Source: an uncultured Methylococcaceae bacterium
GTDB taxonomy: Bacteria; Pseudomonadota; Gammaproteobacteria; Methylococcales; Methylococcaceae
Reading direction: 5' to 3'
NCBI GenBank assembly: GCA_903930145.1
Contig: CAIYXP010000046.1
Span: forward strand, 1-35,944
DNA: 35,944 bases
Shown here: piece by piece, positions 8,895 through 16,910 of the stretch
How positions within the stretch are numbered: the stretch's first letter is position 1
Layout of the letters: each line of letters begins with the position of its first letter
Position numbers and translations under genes: made by a program
Notes under the pieces: model-generated
Database searches by the model: none
Seen by the model: only the letters and a program-made list of their open reading frames with translations
Told to the model about the DNA's origin: nothing

Positions 8895-9017
8895 GTTAGT
8901 TAAATGTTTGACTATTTCTCATGTGCTAGATCAAGAATCGTTCTTAAATCATGACTTATCTGGATTCAAAGCACAGCCCATTGAATTGAAATCGCCATCT
9001 TCAAAGCAGTATCCAAG

Positions 9018-9812
9018 ATGAGAATACCACGTGAATTAGAAATTGTTCTAAATGGGCCGGTAGGTCCGCAACGAATACGCGATGATACCATCGTCATTGA
9101 CTCGGATGGCTGGTACCGAACCCTTACTCGTTCGGCGACGTATTCTGCTGCCAACGAGATACTTTTTTCTAATCTTGATAAAAAGGACCCCGATGCACAT
9201 ATCGATGCAATCTTTGCTGAATATCGCCAACATGGTCTACCGTTAAGTTGGTGTGTTTATCCGTGGACACAGCCTGCGGACTTGGGTAAACGGCTGCTGG
9301 CACGCGGAGCAACGGGTTCAAATATCCGTGCGTACTTGGCGGAAACTTCCCTGCCACTCAAGGTTGTAGAGGGTGTGGATGTTGAACGGGTCAACCCTAG
9401 TTTAACTGAAGGCTTTGAAGCATTCATGAGTATTTTATCCTCCGGGTATGCTCTTCCCGCTGATGAAGAAGCGTTCAGGCGTAGTCGTTACCGGCAATTG
9501 ATTGCCGAACCAAACCCAGTGATGCATCTTTTTATCGCGCGCTATGATGGCGCGATTGCAGGCTGCGCTGCCATGATCGTCAAGGAAGATTCCGCGCATC
9601 TGACCAGTAGCAGCGTACTCCCGGCATTCCAAGGGCGTGGCGTTTTTCAATCTCTCCAAGCTACAATTCTGGCGACATTACGGGACATGGGTATTGCGCT
9701 TGCCACCGGTCACTCTAATGACAAGTCGGCATTTTGGGTTGAACGGTTCGGCTTTAAGTTGATATACTCATACACGATCTATGAAGTTGAATGCACATCG
9801 CTTATTGGATGA
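9018..9812 (+). CDS. GNAT-family N-acetyltransferase
   Basis: Acetyl-CoA-dependent acyltransferase, 264 residues. The C-terminal half shows the GNAT core: 'LFIARYDGAIAGCAAMIV' (beta strands), the pyrophosphate-binding 'SSSVLPAFQGRGVFQSL' (the family's QxxGxG/A turn) and the closing 'SAFWVERFGFKLIYSYTIYEVE'. The N-terminal half is less conserved and may hold the acceptor site. It follows the PLP enzyme by 123 bases. A homologue with its core deleted lies at 14900-15183 in the opposed operon. The acceptor is unknown; self-protection of an amino-acid toxin by acetylation would fit. Confidence 0.8.
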   Translation: MRIPRELEIVLNGPVGPQRIRDDTIVIDSDGWYRTLTRSATYSAANEILFSNLDKKDPDAHIDAIFAEYRQHGLPLSWCVYPWTQPADLGKRLLARGATGSNIRAYLAETSLPLKVVEGVDVERVNPSLTEGFEAFMSILSSGYALPADEEAFRRSRYRQLIAEPNPVMHLFIARYDGAIAGCAAMIVKEDSAHLTSSSVLPAFQGRGVFQSLQATILATLRDMGIALATGHSNDKSAFWVERFGFKLIYSYTIYEVECTSLIG

Positions 9813-10067
9813 TATATTCCAGCGGGCCGGTCACGAGCGACAGGCGCAAGCCAAAGTTAACGCAGACCTGAGCCAACCCTAAGGCAAATGTCCCGGAACT
9901 GCTCTCCATATCACTAGGCCACCGGGTTGCAAGTCGCCGTTTGCCAAGGCAGTTTCCAGAATGTGCCGGGCCGGAACAATCTTCATCAGATCAAACTTTG
10001 CCGCAATAATACGCTGCTCCATTTGAATGAGGGAGGGCCCGCACAAGCCTGTCCAATACAGAATCAA
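9813..10067 (-). pseudogene. Frameshifted remnant of a cysteine-synthase-like gene
   Basis: The minus-strand frame reads 'AAKFDLMKIVPARHILETAL', nearly identical to residues 27-46 of the PLP enzyme at 7803. Near 9905-9912 the frame shifts; the continuation 'ESSSGTFALGLAQVCVNFG' is in another frame and again matches the paralogue. Homology ends at the GNAT stop codon (9812). About 85 codons remain of some 360. It lies at the 3' end of the minus-strand operon and mirrors the intact copy. Confidence 0.85.
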
Positions 10068-10107
10068 TTGTTCCGTTGTTGTGAGTAAAGCTTATTTTGC
10101 AACCTTA

Positions 10108-10770
10108 TCAATCAAGTACGTTGCCTTTTACCGCAACAATCAGAATATATTCTCTCCAAATATCGCGAAGTTGAGTTTCCACCTTGAATTTCCCCTGTGT
10201 TCTGAAAATCTCCACATGCGTTGCGGTACAAGAGCAATTGTCCAACAGGATTTTATAAAAAGAATCGGACTCCAGATAAACTTCGTAGTGGTTGTCGGGT
10301 GGTTCTGATGTGTTGCGTAATATGCCCATTCCTTCGTCGTTAGGGGAATAGGCCGCAAAGAAAAAATGTCCACCTGGCTTAAGACAGGCCGCCACACGGC
10401 TAAAGAAATCACGCTTTTTATCCGCAGGATAATCATCTATGACAAACATCGAAATCACATTGTCAAACGAACATGCCGCAATGTCGAGATCAAAAATGCT
10501 TTTCTGCCAAACCGTATCCATACGATTTTTAGCCTTCGCCAGCAGGGAAGCGGAAAAATCAACACCTATGATATTTCTTGCGTTGGCGAGTTCGGCAAAC
10601 AATCCGGTGCCACAGCCTAGCTCAATGGATGCCGTGTTAGCACCTTGAAGATACGGCACGGCTATTTTTGCCATTTTTTCAATGGCCTTGGTTCTGCCAG
10701 AGAGGGTGGCGATTTTATCGAAATCGTCGGCATCCCGTTTATCCCAATAATCCGTCAGTTTGCCGGTCAT
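10108..10770 (-). CDS. Class I SAM-dependent methyltransferase
   Basis: Small-molecule methyltransferase type, 220 residues. Motif I is 'SIELGCGTGLFAEL' (about 49-62), followed by the acidic strand end 'IIGVDFS' and a motif IV-like 'FDNVISMFVIDDY'. 'CLKPGGHFFFA' matches the post-motif strand. The ATG at 10770 overlaps the stop of the upstream gene by ATGA, so it is translationally coupled to it. Substrate unknown; the operon suggests a carrier-bound or free amino-acid-derived intermediate. Confidence 0.85.
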   Translation of the reverse strand: MTGKLTDYWDKRDADDFDKIATLSGRTKAIEKMAKIAVPYLQGANTASIELGCGTGLFAELANARNIIGVDFSASLLAKAKNRMDTVWQKSIFDLDIAACSFDNVISMFVIDDYPADKKRDFFSRVAACLKPGGHFFFAAYSPNDEGMGILRNTSEPPDNHYEVYLESDSFYKILLDNCSCTATHVEIFRTQGKFKVETQLRDIWREYILIVAVKGNVLD

Positions 10771-11954
10771 TTTTTCATTCCTAATAGAGTGCGCAAATAA
10801 TTTGCAGGTTTTTCAAAAGCCAGAAAAGACAAAAACTCTTCCCTCGGTGTCTGTGTGGCGAGCATCACCGCGATTTGGTTTTGGAAATACTCGACCGTTT
10901 CCGCGAGAGCGGCCTCTAAGCGGTCATTTGCCAACAATAGTTCGTTGGGATCGGTCGTATCCACGTATAGGTGCGTCGACACCATTAATTCAATGTATTT
11001 CTGGACTTTGGCGCAGTGCGCCGACATGCCGACAATCCTTGCTGATTCAGCAAGTATATTCATATAGATCGATTCGAGCGTGGCAAAGCTGAGTCCATCG
11101 CCCATCATATACTTGAGTGTCAGCCCTATCCTTTTCTCGTAAGGCGACAAGGCTACCTCGGAAGGGGTGGGAGGCGATGCGTAAACACCGCGTTTTGCCA
11201 GAATGCCAAAGGCATATTGCATTAGCATTATATTGGAGATTAAAAATACATAACCGCAGACATATTGGCAGGTCATTAAAAATGCAAATGCCGGGAAGTC
11301 AGGTTCGCCAAAGAGTGCCCGGAACGACTTCCCGGCATCTGCCCTTGCTACGGCTCGCCCGGCCAGAACCTCATCGAATTTGTTCATCATGACGGGCGAA
11401 CCGGCACAACACCACGGGTCATTGAGCAGTAAACCGTGTGCTTCCGCAAAAGCATAAGTGCTAATTGGCTGCGATGTGCTTGCTGCATAGTCCATCAACA
11501 TCAAATCAACCGTTGAGGGTACGCCCAAGGCAATCTTATGCAAACCGGAAACGGCTTGGGGCAATCTTATTTCTGTAATAGGCTTTGCGGTTTTACATCG
11601 CAAATACACAGGGGCAAACATGGGCAACAAGGCGGTTTGCCAAATGTCCCCGAGAAAAGGATAGCTTGCCGAAAACCGTAAAAATGTTTCTCGAAAAAAC
11701 TGCAAGCCGCCTAAAATCTCCTCCCACTCCGCGATGATTTCGTGCAAAGCCGCTTGGTTAATTAATAATCCTTGGCGGCTGTCTGAGTATTTGCACGGTC
11801 GGAAATTGTCCGGGCTTTGCTCGTCGCGAAAGCTCACCTCATGAAGACGGCGTTCCTTGTCGTCTAGAAGCCCAGAAATATCGGTAAACAGCCGGAAAAA
11901 GGCGGCATTTTTGTTTGAGTAGGCGGGAGCGGAGTTGACCGTGGCGGTTTGCAT
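10767..11954 (-). CDS. Unknown protein in carrier-protein operon
   Basis: I do not recognise this family. From ATG 11954 it is 395 residues; an in-frame TTG at 11969 would add five. The ATG is preferred because GAGGA lies just upstream. The protein appears mostly helical, with an early aromatic-rich segment, a 'DPWCCAGSPVMMNKF' stretch, and one long hydrophobic segment ('TCQYVCGYVFLISNIMLMQYAF') that could be buried or membrane-embedded. There is no Walker, Rossmann or metal-binding motif that I can name. It lies between the carrier protein (17 bases) and the methyltransferase (ATGA overlap), so it most likely acts on the carrier-bound intermediate. A 13-bp perfect inverted repeat lies inside the gene. 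Confidence 0.75.
   Translation of the reverse strand: MQTATVNSAPAYSNKNAAFFRLFTDISGLLDDKERRLHEVSFRDEQSPDNFRPCKYSDSRQGLLINQAALHEIIAEWEEILGGLQFFRETFLRFSASYPFLGDIWQTALLPMFAPVYLRCKTAKPITEIRLPQAVSGLHKIALGVPSTVDLMLMDYAASTSQPISTYAFAEAHGLLLNDPWCCAGSPVMMNKFDEVLAGRAVARADAGKSFRALFGEPDFPAFAFLMTCQYVCGYVFLISNIMLMQYAFGILAKRGVYASPPTPSEVALSPYEKRIGLTLKYMMGDGLSFATLESIYMNILAESARIVGMSAHCAKVQKYIELMVSTHLYVDTTDPNELLLANDRLEAALAETVEYFQNQIAVMLATQTPREEFLSFLAFEKPANYLRTLLGMKK
11288..11338. repeat. 13-bp perfect inverted repeat inside a gene
   Basis: ATGCCGGGAAGTC at 11288-11300 pairs exactly with GACTTCCCGGCAT at 11326-11338, with GTTC/GAAC able to extend the pairing inside the 25-base loop. It lies within the unknown coding region 10767-11954. 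Such a stem is long for coding DNA and could affect mRNA stability or translation. Confidence 0.7.
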
Positions 11955-11971
11955 AGCGTCCTCTATCAATA

Positions 11972-12250
11972 TTAACGAATTTCATCTGCTGAGGATTCGC
12001 GCTTGCTTTGCGCAAACGTCGCCAGCGCAGTGATCGAAGTGAAGTGTTTGGGCACCATATCATTCATGCCAAACTCAACCTGATGCTGTTGCCCCAGGTA
12101 AGTGATCAAGTTCATCATAAAAAGCGAGTCCATGATCCCCGATTCAATCAGGTCATAGTCATCGTCGAAACCTTCTGGAGCCGTACCCTTAAGGGCTTCT
12201 TTGATAATATAGCGACGCAAATCGTCATGTATGTCCATAGCTAATCTCAT
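11972..12250 (-). CDS. Acyl/peptidyl carrier protein
   Basis: Carrier protein of 92 residues (88 if it starts at the second ATG, 12238). The phosphopantetheine attachment serine is in 'ESGIMDSLFMMNLI', the canonical (G)xDSL motif (about residue 42). Helix spacing and the C-terminal 'HFTSITALATFAQ' fit the PP-binding fold. It starts two bases after the stop of the AMP ligase, the enzyme expected to load it. A phosphopantetheinyl transferase is not present in the window. Confidence 0.9.
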   Translation of the reverse strand: MRLAMDIHDDLRRYIIKEALKGTAPEGFDDDYDLIESGIMDSLFMMNLITYLGQQHQVEFGMNDMVPKHFTSITALATFAQSKRESSADEIR

Positions 12251-12252
12251 GG

Positions 12253-13728
12253 TTATATTGTTCGTAATTTATCGGGGTTGCGAATCTTTTTGCCACTGGC
12301 CGTATAGGATAGCTGGCCGACCCACAGGAACCGGCCCGGAATTTTATGGCTGGCCAAATATTGCTTGCAGTAAGTCCTCAATTCGTCCTCACTGGGTTGG
12401 TCCTCGTTTTCTTTAAGCACCAGATGCGACCAGGCGGGTTCGCCCCATGAGGATTTTTCTTTGACACCAAACACCGTGGCACTTTGAATGGCCGGATGTT
12501 TTTCCAGCACAGACTCCACTTCTTCGGGGAAGAACTTCATGCCGCCAACACTGATCATTTCTTTACTGCGACCGACAATGTAAAGGAATCCATCCCCGTC
12601 CACCCGGCCTAGGTCGCCAGTCCTGAACCAACCGTCGTTTTGCTGCAAGAGGGTCTCGCGTGATCGCCAAGGCGAATAATAGGCATCCAGCATCCCCTTG
12701 CCCTTTATGATGATTTCCCCTTGTTGCTGGCCGGGGGGGCAGTCAAGCCGCAGGGCATAGTCAGGCAGTATTCTGCCGACAGAACCCTGCTTGTCCCTCG
12801 ACTGGCTGACATTAATCGCTGGCAAGCCCAATTCGATGATACCGTAAGTCTCATTGAGGACGCGCCCGAACCGCTGGTAAAAATGGGCGGCGGCGTCTTC
12901 GCGCAGGGCGGTGGTGGTCACAATGGCTAGCCGCAATTCGGGGGGCAGGCTGGCATTGCTGTCGTCTTGCGTCATCATCGCATAATGGGTGGGCGAGCCA
13001 TAGATTAGCGTAGCCCGGTGGCGCGACGCAGCCGTGAGCAGGGTAATGCCAAAACCATTTTTGGGCAGGATGATACTGGCGCCAAATGTCAGATAGGCGA
13101 CGATGGAAACCGCAAAATGATAATCCATAGACAGCAGCCACAAGATGCGATCCTTTGCGCCGATCTCCAGAATTTGATTGGCTGCGTGGATGCGTTCGAA
13201 AATGGATTCATGCGATAGCACCACGCCCTTGGCATCGCCGGTGGTGCCGGATGTGAATCGGATGAACGCGGCATTGATGCCAGCCAATTGCGGCGGTGCC
13301 TCGCATTGGGCATTGAGCTTGAGGTAAACGGCTTGCTCCGTGAGAGGAATAGCCTCAGGTGCGGTGGTGGTAGCGCCAACAAGCTGATCTAGGAGCCTGA
13401 CACTGGATATGGCAGCGTCGATATGGATGTACTGAAATATCTGCTGTTTCTCCGTGGCAGTCAACTCAAATGGCAAAGGGGTGACACAGGCACGGCAATT
13501 CCATAGCGCATACACGAAGGCGATATAGTCGCGCCCACTCTGATAATGTAGCCCGATATTGTCGCCCGGATTGACCCCGGCATCTCTAAGTTTCCCACTC
13601 AGGGATTCAACTTTTGCCTGAAATTCCGCATAGCTGGTTTTATCCTCCAGTTCCTGGCCCAGTATCAACGGATGACCGGGTTGTTGCTCCGCTTGTTGAA
13701 AAAAACATTCCGCCAAATTTAGGTTCAT
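12253..13728 (-). CDS. AMP-forming acyl/amino-acid ligase
   Basis: ANL-superfamily adenylating enzyme, 491 residues, which activates a carboxylic acid and probably loads the adjacent carrier protein. Core motifs are 'TSGTTGDAKG' (159-168), 'NETYGIIELG' (A5-like), 'GWFRTGDLG' (A7), 'GRSKEMISVGGMKFFPEEVE' (A8) and the C-terminal catalytic lysine in 'TASGKKIRNP' (A10). The open frame reaches 13944, but the start at ATG 13728 overlaps the preceding gene's stop by ATGA and begins with the family-like 'MNLNLAECFFQQAEQQPGHP'. The specificity pocket cannot be read reliably by eye. Confidence 0.9.
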   Translation of the reverse strand: MNLNLAECFFQQAEQQPGHPLILGQELEDKTSYAEFQAKVESLSGKLRDAGVNPGDNIGLHYQSGRDYIAFVYALWNCRACVTPLPFELTATEKQQIFQYIHIDAAISSVRLLDQLVGATTTAPEAIPLTEQAVYLKLNAQCEAPPQLAGINAAFIRFTSGTTGDAKGVVLSHESIFERIHAANQILEIGAKDRILWLLSMDYHFAVSIVAYLTFGASIILPKNGFGITLLTAASRHRATLIYGSPTHYAMMTQDDSNASLPPELRLAIVTTTALREDAAAHFYQRFGRVLNETYGIIELGLPAINVSQSRDKQGSVGRILPDYALRLDCPPGQQQGEIIIKGKGMLDAYYSPWRSRETLLQQNDGWFRTGDLGRVDGDGFLYIVGRSKEMISVGGMKFFPEEVESVLEKHPAIQSATVFGVKEKSSWGEPAWSHLVLKENEDQPSEDELRTYCKQYLASHKIPGRFLWVGQLSYTASGKKIRNPDKLRTI

Positions 13729-14903
13729 TGCCAATTTCCGCCCAAGTATTTGCCCACGGCTTCGCCCATTGCCCAGCAGGTTCCGACAACGCGAGCGGAT
13801 GCTTGTGCGCGTGGCTCCGCAGACAGGCATTTCCCGGCTGCCCACAGATTGGTGAAGCCCGCGACTTTCAGACTGCGCAGCGGTATGTCGTAAGTGCTGC
13901 CCGCCGGCAGGTATTCCAAATTCAATCCCTTGCCCGGATGCCAATGCTCAATCGGCCAGCAGGCACGGCAAGCCCTGTCCGCAAACTGCTTGCCTGACTT
14001 AACGTCCGCTTCCGTCAGGCAATATTCCCCCTTGATCCGCCCGCCATCACGGATACCCAATCGGCCATATGCGTTGATGAATGCTTTACCAAAAGCGGGC
14101 ATGGTTTGGAGAAAAGCCAGCAGCCGCTCGGCGGCGGATCGCATGGATGCGGTGTCATAATTGTCTGGCGTTACGTTAAATTTGGCGTAAGCCTCGTCAG
14201 GGTAAACGCCAGTATCTACCCACAGGGTCAGGCACTCCGGCGGCAATTGATGGGTCTCTGCCGCCTTGCGTATCTCCATTAACAGGGCAACGCCACTGGG
14301 AAAGCGAAGGGCATCAGTGGCAACGCCACGCAATTGTAGGATGACCCCCCCCAAAGCCACGCCATTTTCCACCCGCTCCGCATCAATCAACCGGACAACA
14401 TTGGCATCACCCGTGGCATCGACCACAGCCGCAGGCTGCACATTGTCGACATTGCCGTTAGAGGAGATAGTGATCTGCGCAATTTGGCCCGCATGGATGG
14501 AAAGCTGAGTGACGCTGGCGTGAAAAACGATGTCAATGTTGGGTTTGCTTGCCACCCAGTGGGTGACGACGTTGGCGTATTTTGCCGGATCGACATCCAG
14601 CACCCAGGTTTTGCCGATACGTCGCTGTTTTGTATAAGAACAGGCTTCGCCCAAGCGTTCGGCAAGTTCAGCCGGTAGGCCGGCATTGAGCAGGCTGCCT
14701 TGGTCGTCAAACAACCCCCCCAACGTGTGGATAAGTGCCTGACTGACCGTGCCGCCAAGTTCGGCTGATTTTTCCAGCAAAACGACGCTGGCCCCTGCTT
14801 CCGCCGCAGACAGGGCGCAACTGATGCCCGCCGCCCCAGCCCCCACGACGACGACGGGTTTTGACGGATCGGAACTTGGCCTGACCGGACGAATACCGTT
14901 CAT
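13725..14903 (-). CDS. FAD-dependent oxidoreductase
   Basis: Flavoprotein of 392 residues. The N-terminal dinucleotide-binding motif is 'VVVVGAGAAGISCALSAAEAG' (GxGxxG at about 21-26) ending in 'VVLLEK'. A second FAD contact, 'AAVVDATGDANVVR', and a C-terminal 'GFTNLWAAGKCLSAEPRAQAS' resemble FAD-dependent oxidoreductases of the fumarate-reductase/thiazole-enzyme superfamily (PF12831-like). The open frame extends to 14978, but the ATG at 14903 is preferred because it overlaps the stop of the GNAT remnant by ATGA. In the operon it likely oxidises the carrier-bound acyl group (inference). Confidence 0.85.
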   Translation of the reverse strand: MNGIRPVRPSSDPSKPVVVVGAGAAGISCALSAAEAGASVVLLEKSAELGGTVSQALIHTLGGLFDDQGSLLNAGLPAELAERLGEACSYTKQRRIGKTWVLDVDPAKYANVVTHWVASKPNIDIVFHASVTQLSIHAGQIAQITISSNGNVDNVQPAAVVDATGDANVVRLIDAERVENGVALGGVILQLRGVATDALRFPSGVALLMEIRKAAETHQLPPECLTLWVDTGVYPDEAYAKFNVTPDNYDTASMRSAAERLLAFLQTMPAFGKAFINAYGRLGIRDGGRIKGEYCLTEADVKSGKQFADRACRACWPIEHWHPGKGLNLEYLPAGSTYDIPLRSLKVAGFTNLWAAGKCLSAEPRAQASARVVGTCWAMGEAVGKYLGGNWQ

Positions 14904-15183
14904 CCGGCTAGCGAAGGAGGATCGATTTGATAGATACAGTAAGGGTATACGGGTTTGAAACCAAAGCGTAAAAGCCAAGGCACTTCGGTGGAATCGGGTT
15001 CAACCCGTTCGATTTCCGATCCCTCGACCCGTTGCAGGGGAAGCGAGGTGTCGCACACCAACGCCCTGACATTGGAACGGGTCGCTCCCCTACTGACATG
15101 CCTGTCCGCAAGATCCAGAGGCTGCGTCCAGGGATAGACGTACCATCGCATGGGACGGCCAAGATTTTGATATGAGAGAATGT
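14900..15183 (-). pseudogene. GNAT acetyltransferase remnant with core deletion
   Basis: The minus-strand frame reads 'WYVYPWTQPLDLADRHVSRG', closely matching 'WCVYPWTQPADLGKRLLARG' of the GNAT at 9018, and continues through 'DTSLPLQRVEGSEIERVEPD'. It then jumps to 'LLRFGFKPVYPYCIYQID', the paralogue's last strand. About 100 codons, including the acetyl-CoA-binding turn, are deleted in frame. The start is also missing: homology begins just after the HDO stop. The stop still overlaps the next gene's ATG, so the scrap may survive as a translational coupler. Confidence 0.85.
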
Positions 15184-15198
15184 CATGACGGCAGCGGG

Positions 15199-15960
15199 TC
15201 AGGCCGTGGCAAAATCTTGGGTTTTGCTGTCCGCCCGAATCTGGTCCAATAGATCGGCCCACCATTGGGTCATGGCCTCAATGGCGAGTTCGGCCCCCGT
15301 GAGCGCCTGTTGGGTGTTAATGGTTGGCCGCTCCCCATCCTTTTCGACCACGGTTTTGTCGAGTGGTAAACCTTGCAGAAATACGCCTAGCTCGTCCCGG
15401 TGGCTTTGCTCGACACCACTCAAGTGCATTTCATGGAACCAAACCAGCTTCTTGCCTTCTTCTTCCAGCTTACGCCTCTTCAGAACTTCGTTGGAAATGT
15501 CCAAAAACACTTCATGTTCGAAGATGGCAGCCGTTTCCGTGGCGAACATCGCACCCAAGACGGTCGAAGGTTCGCGGCCCACTATTTCGCCAATCGTATC
15601 AAGGAAGTGTGTGGTGGAAGGAAATTCCGTCCGGGTATCGATATCGATGCCTATTTTCATTAGCGCCTTCTTGTAAATGGCAGCGTGTCCGTTTTCTTCC
15701 GCGTGGTTACGAATCAGTTCTTGCTTGACGGCATCGGTGTCGAATGAACCCGCCAATTCAGCGGCAGCCGCCAGAAACTTGGTGTTCCGAAAGGAGAACT
15801 GGTAATGTTCCATCATCAGCCATTCCAGTGCTTCCGTGGAATATTGATCCAAGTTTTTGAGTTGCGCCTTCGCATGATTGATGAACGCTTGGTTACGCTG
15901 GTCAATAAATGCGGACACATCCAATTGGGTATTACTATTGTTACTCGTTGTTTCGTGCAT
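15199..15960 (-). CDS. Heme-oxygenase-like diiron oxidase (HDO family)
   Basis: Helical protein of 253 residues with the metal-ligand pattern of the HDO superfamily (UndA, BesC, SznF type): Glu51 in 'MMEHYQFS', His86 and His92 in 'NHAEENGHAAIYKKAL', Glu142 and Glu148-His149 in 'TETAAIFEHEVF', and the His/Asp-rich helix 'WFHEMHLSGVEQSHRDELG' (175-193). Known members cleave C-C bonds, form alkenes or oxidise nitrogen. The ATG at 15960 is chosen over 15972 because AGGA lies eight bases upstream. It is the first gene of the coupled operon; a possible promoter lies at 16107-16135. Confidence 0.8.
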   Translation of the reverse strand: MHETTSNNSNTQLDVSAFIDQRNQAFINHAKAQLKNLDQYSTEALEWLMMEHYQFSFRNTKFLAAAAELAGSFDTDAVKQELIRNHAEENGHAAIYKKALMKIGIDIDTRTEFPSTTHFLDTIGEIVGREPSTVLGAMFATETAAIFEHEVFLDISNEVLKRRKLEEEGKKLVWFHEMHLSGVEQSHRDELGVFLQGLPLDKTVVEKDGERPTINTQQALTGAELAIEAMTQWWADLLDQIRADSKTQDFATA

Positions 15961-16106
15961 GTTTATCCTCATTAGGTAAAAAAGAGCTATATGAAGCGGT
16001 AAGAGTTCACTCTCTTGGGCTTATATGTTTGCAAGTATGCTTAGCGTAACTATAACGGTCAGTCCGCATTTGCCTTGGTGCGTCGCCCGCCAAATTATCA
16101 GATGGC

Positions 16107-16135
16107 ATTTTCCTACAATTTTCAAAGTCTATCAA
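16107..16135 (-). promoter_or_regulatory. Possible sigma-70 promoter for HDO operon
   Basis: Read on the minus strand: TTGATA (16135-16130), 17-base spacer, GAAAAT (16112-16107). It lies in the 189-base gap between APS kinase and the HDO gene, about 145 bases before the HDO start. The -10 matches only four of six consensus bases. Confidence 0.3.
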
Positions 16136-16149
16136 TACGTTGATGAGAT

Positions 16150-16755
16150 TTAATCAGATAGGGCGATTTTATCGTTTTGTTCAAGGTATTGGATGATCTG
16201 CCTAGTGCATTCAGCCACGCCGCATTCCCCTGTCATGACGACGATTTCGGGGGTTTCCGGGGCTTCGTAAGGGGACGATATGCCGGTGAATTCGCTAATC
16301 TCGCCCAGCCTCGCTTTGCTGTAAAGACCCTTCACATCTCGCTGCTCGCATACACCCAGAGGCGCTTGGCAGTACACCTCAATGAAATCGCCCGCACCCA
16401 TTGATGCCCGGACACTGTCCCGACCGCTTCGGAACGGTGAAATGAAGGCCACGAGGGCGATGCACCCGGTATCGACAATCAATTTGCTCACTTCGCCCAC
16501 ACGGCGAATGTTTTCGGTGCGGTCGGCATCGCTGAAACCTAGGTCGGCGCAAAGCCCGTGCCGCACATTGTCTCCGTCAAGCACATAAGTCCGGCAACTG
16601 CGGAGAAACAATGCCTCCTCGACACTGTGGGCAAGCGTCGATTTGCCAGACCCGGAAAGCCCCGTGAACCAGAGAACGAAGCTCTTGTGCCCGTTCCGCT
16701 GCTCGCGCATTTGCCGGGTTACATTGGCTTGATGCCAAAGAATGTTTGTATTCAT
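16150..16755 (-). CDS. cysC: Adenylylsulfate (APS) kinase
   Basis: Phosphorylates APS to PAPS, the sulfate donor for sulfotransferases. Its 201 residues are normal for CysC. The P-loop is 'GLSGSGKST' (32-40), and the family signatures '[27 protein letters not shown]' and '[13 protein letters not shown]' are intact, with '[22 protein letters not shown]' following. No ATP sulfurylase gene is in the window, so APS must come from elsewhere. With two sulfotransferases nearby, a dedicated PAPS supply is the natural reading. Confidence 0.95.
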   Translation of the reverse strand: MNTNILWHQANVTRQMREQRNGHKSFVLWFTGLSGSGKSTLAHSVEEALFLRSCRTYVLDGDNVRHGLCADLGFSDADRTENIRRVGEVSKLIVDTGCIALVAFISPFRSGRDSVRASMGAGDFIEVYCQAPLGVCEQRDVKGLYSKARLGEISEFTGISSPYEAPETPEIVVMTGECGVAECTRQIIQYLEQNDKIALSD

Positions 16756-16839
16756 AAAATTGTGATGCCGCGATATTGGCTATATTTGGCTTTATCGAAC
16801 AGATGCCCTACGCTTTGAACTGGTTGGGCCAGAGTGGGA

Positions 16840-16889
16840 TGCCAGACCTAGGGCGGGTCGCGCGGGAACCCGTAGGCGAAGGTCTGGCA
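16840..16889. repeat. 10-bp perfect inverted repeat between lipoprotein gene and cysC
   Basis: TGCCAGACCT at 16840-16849 pairs exactly with AGGTCTGGCA at 16880-16889. The 30-base GC-rich interior can form a second short stem (GCGGGT with ACCCGT, one wobble). It lies in the 155-base gap downstream of the lipoprotein gene. No T-run follows, so it could be a Rho-type or processed 3' end, or an intergenic repeat. Confidence 0.6.
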
Positions 16890-16910
16890 CAAGGTTCAGA
16901 GAGGTGGAGG

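Noticed and set aside
10027-10308. 93-codon plus-strand frame over the PLP remnant and methyltransferase 3' end
   Set aside because: Overlaps two minus-strand features with clear homology and has no recognisable content.
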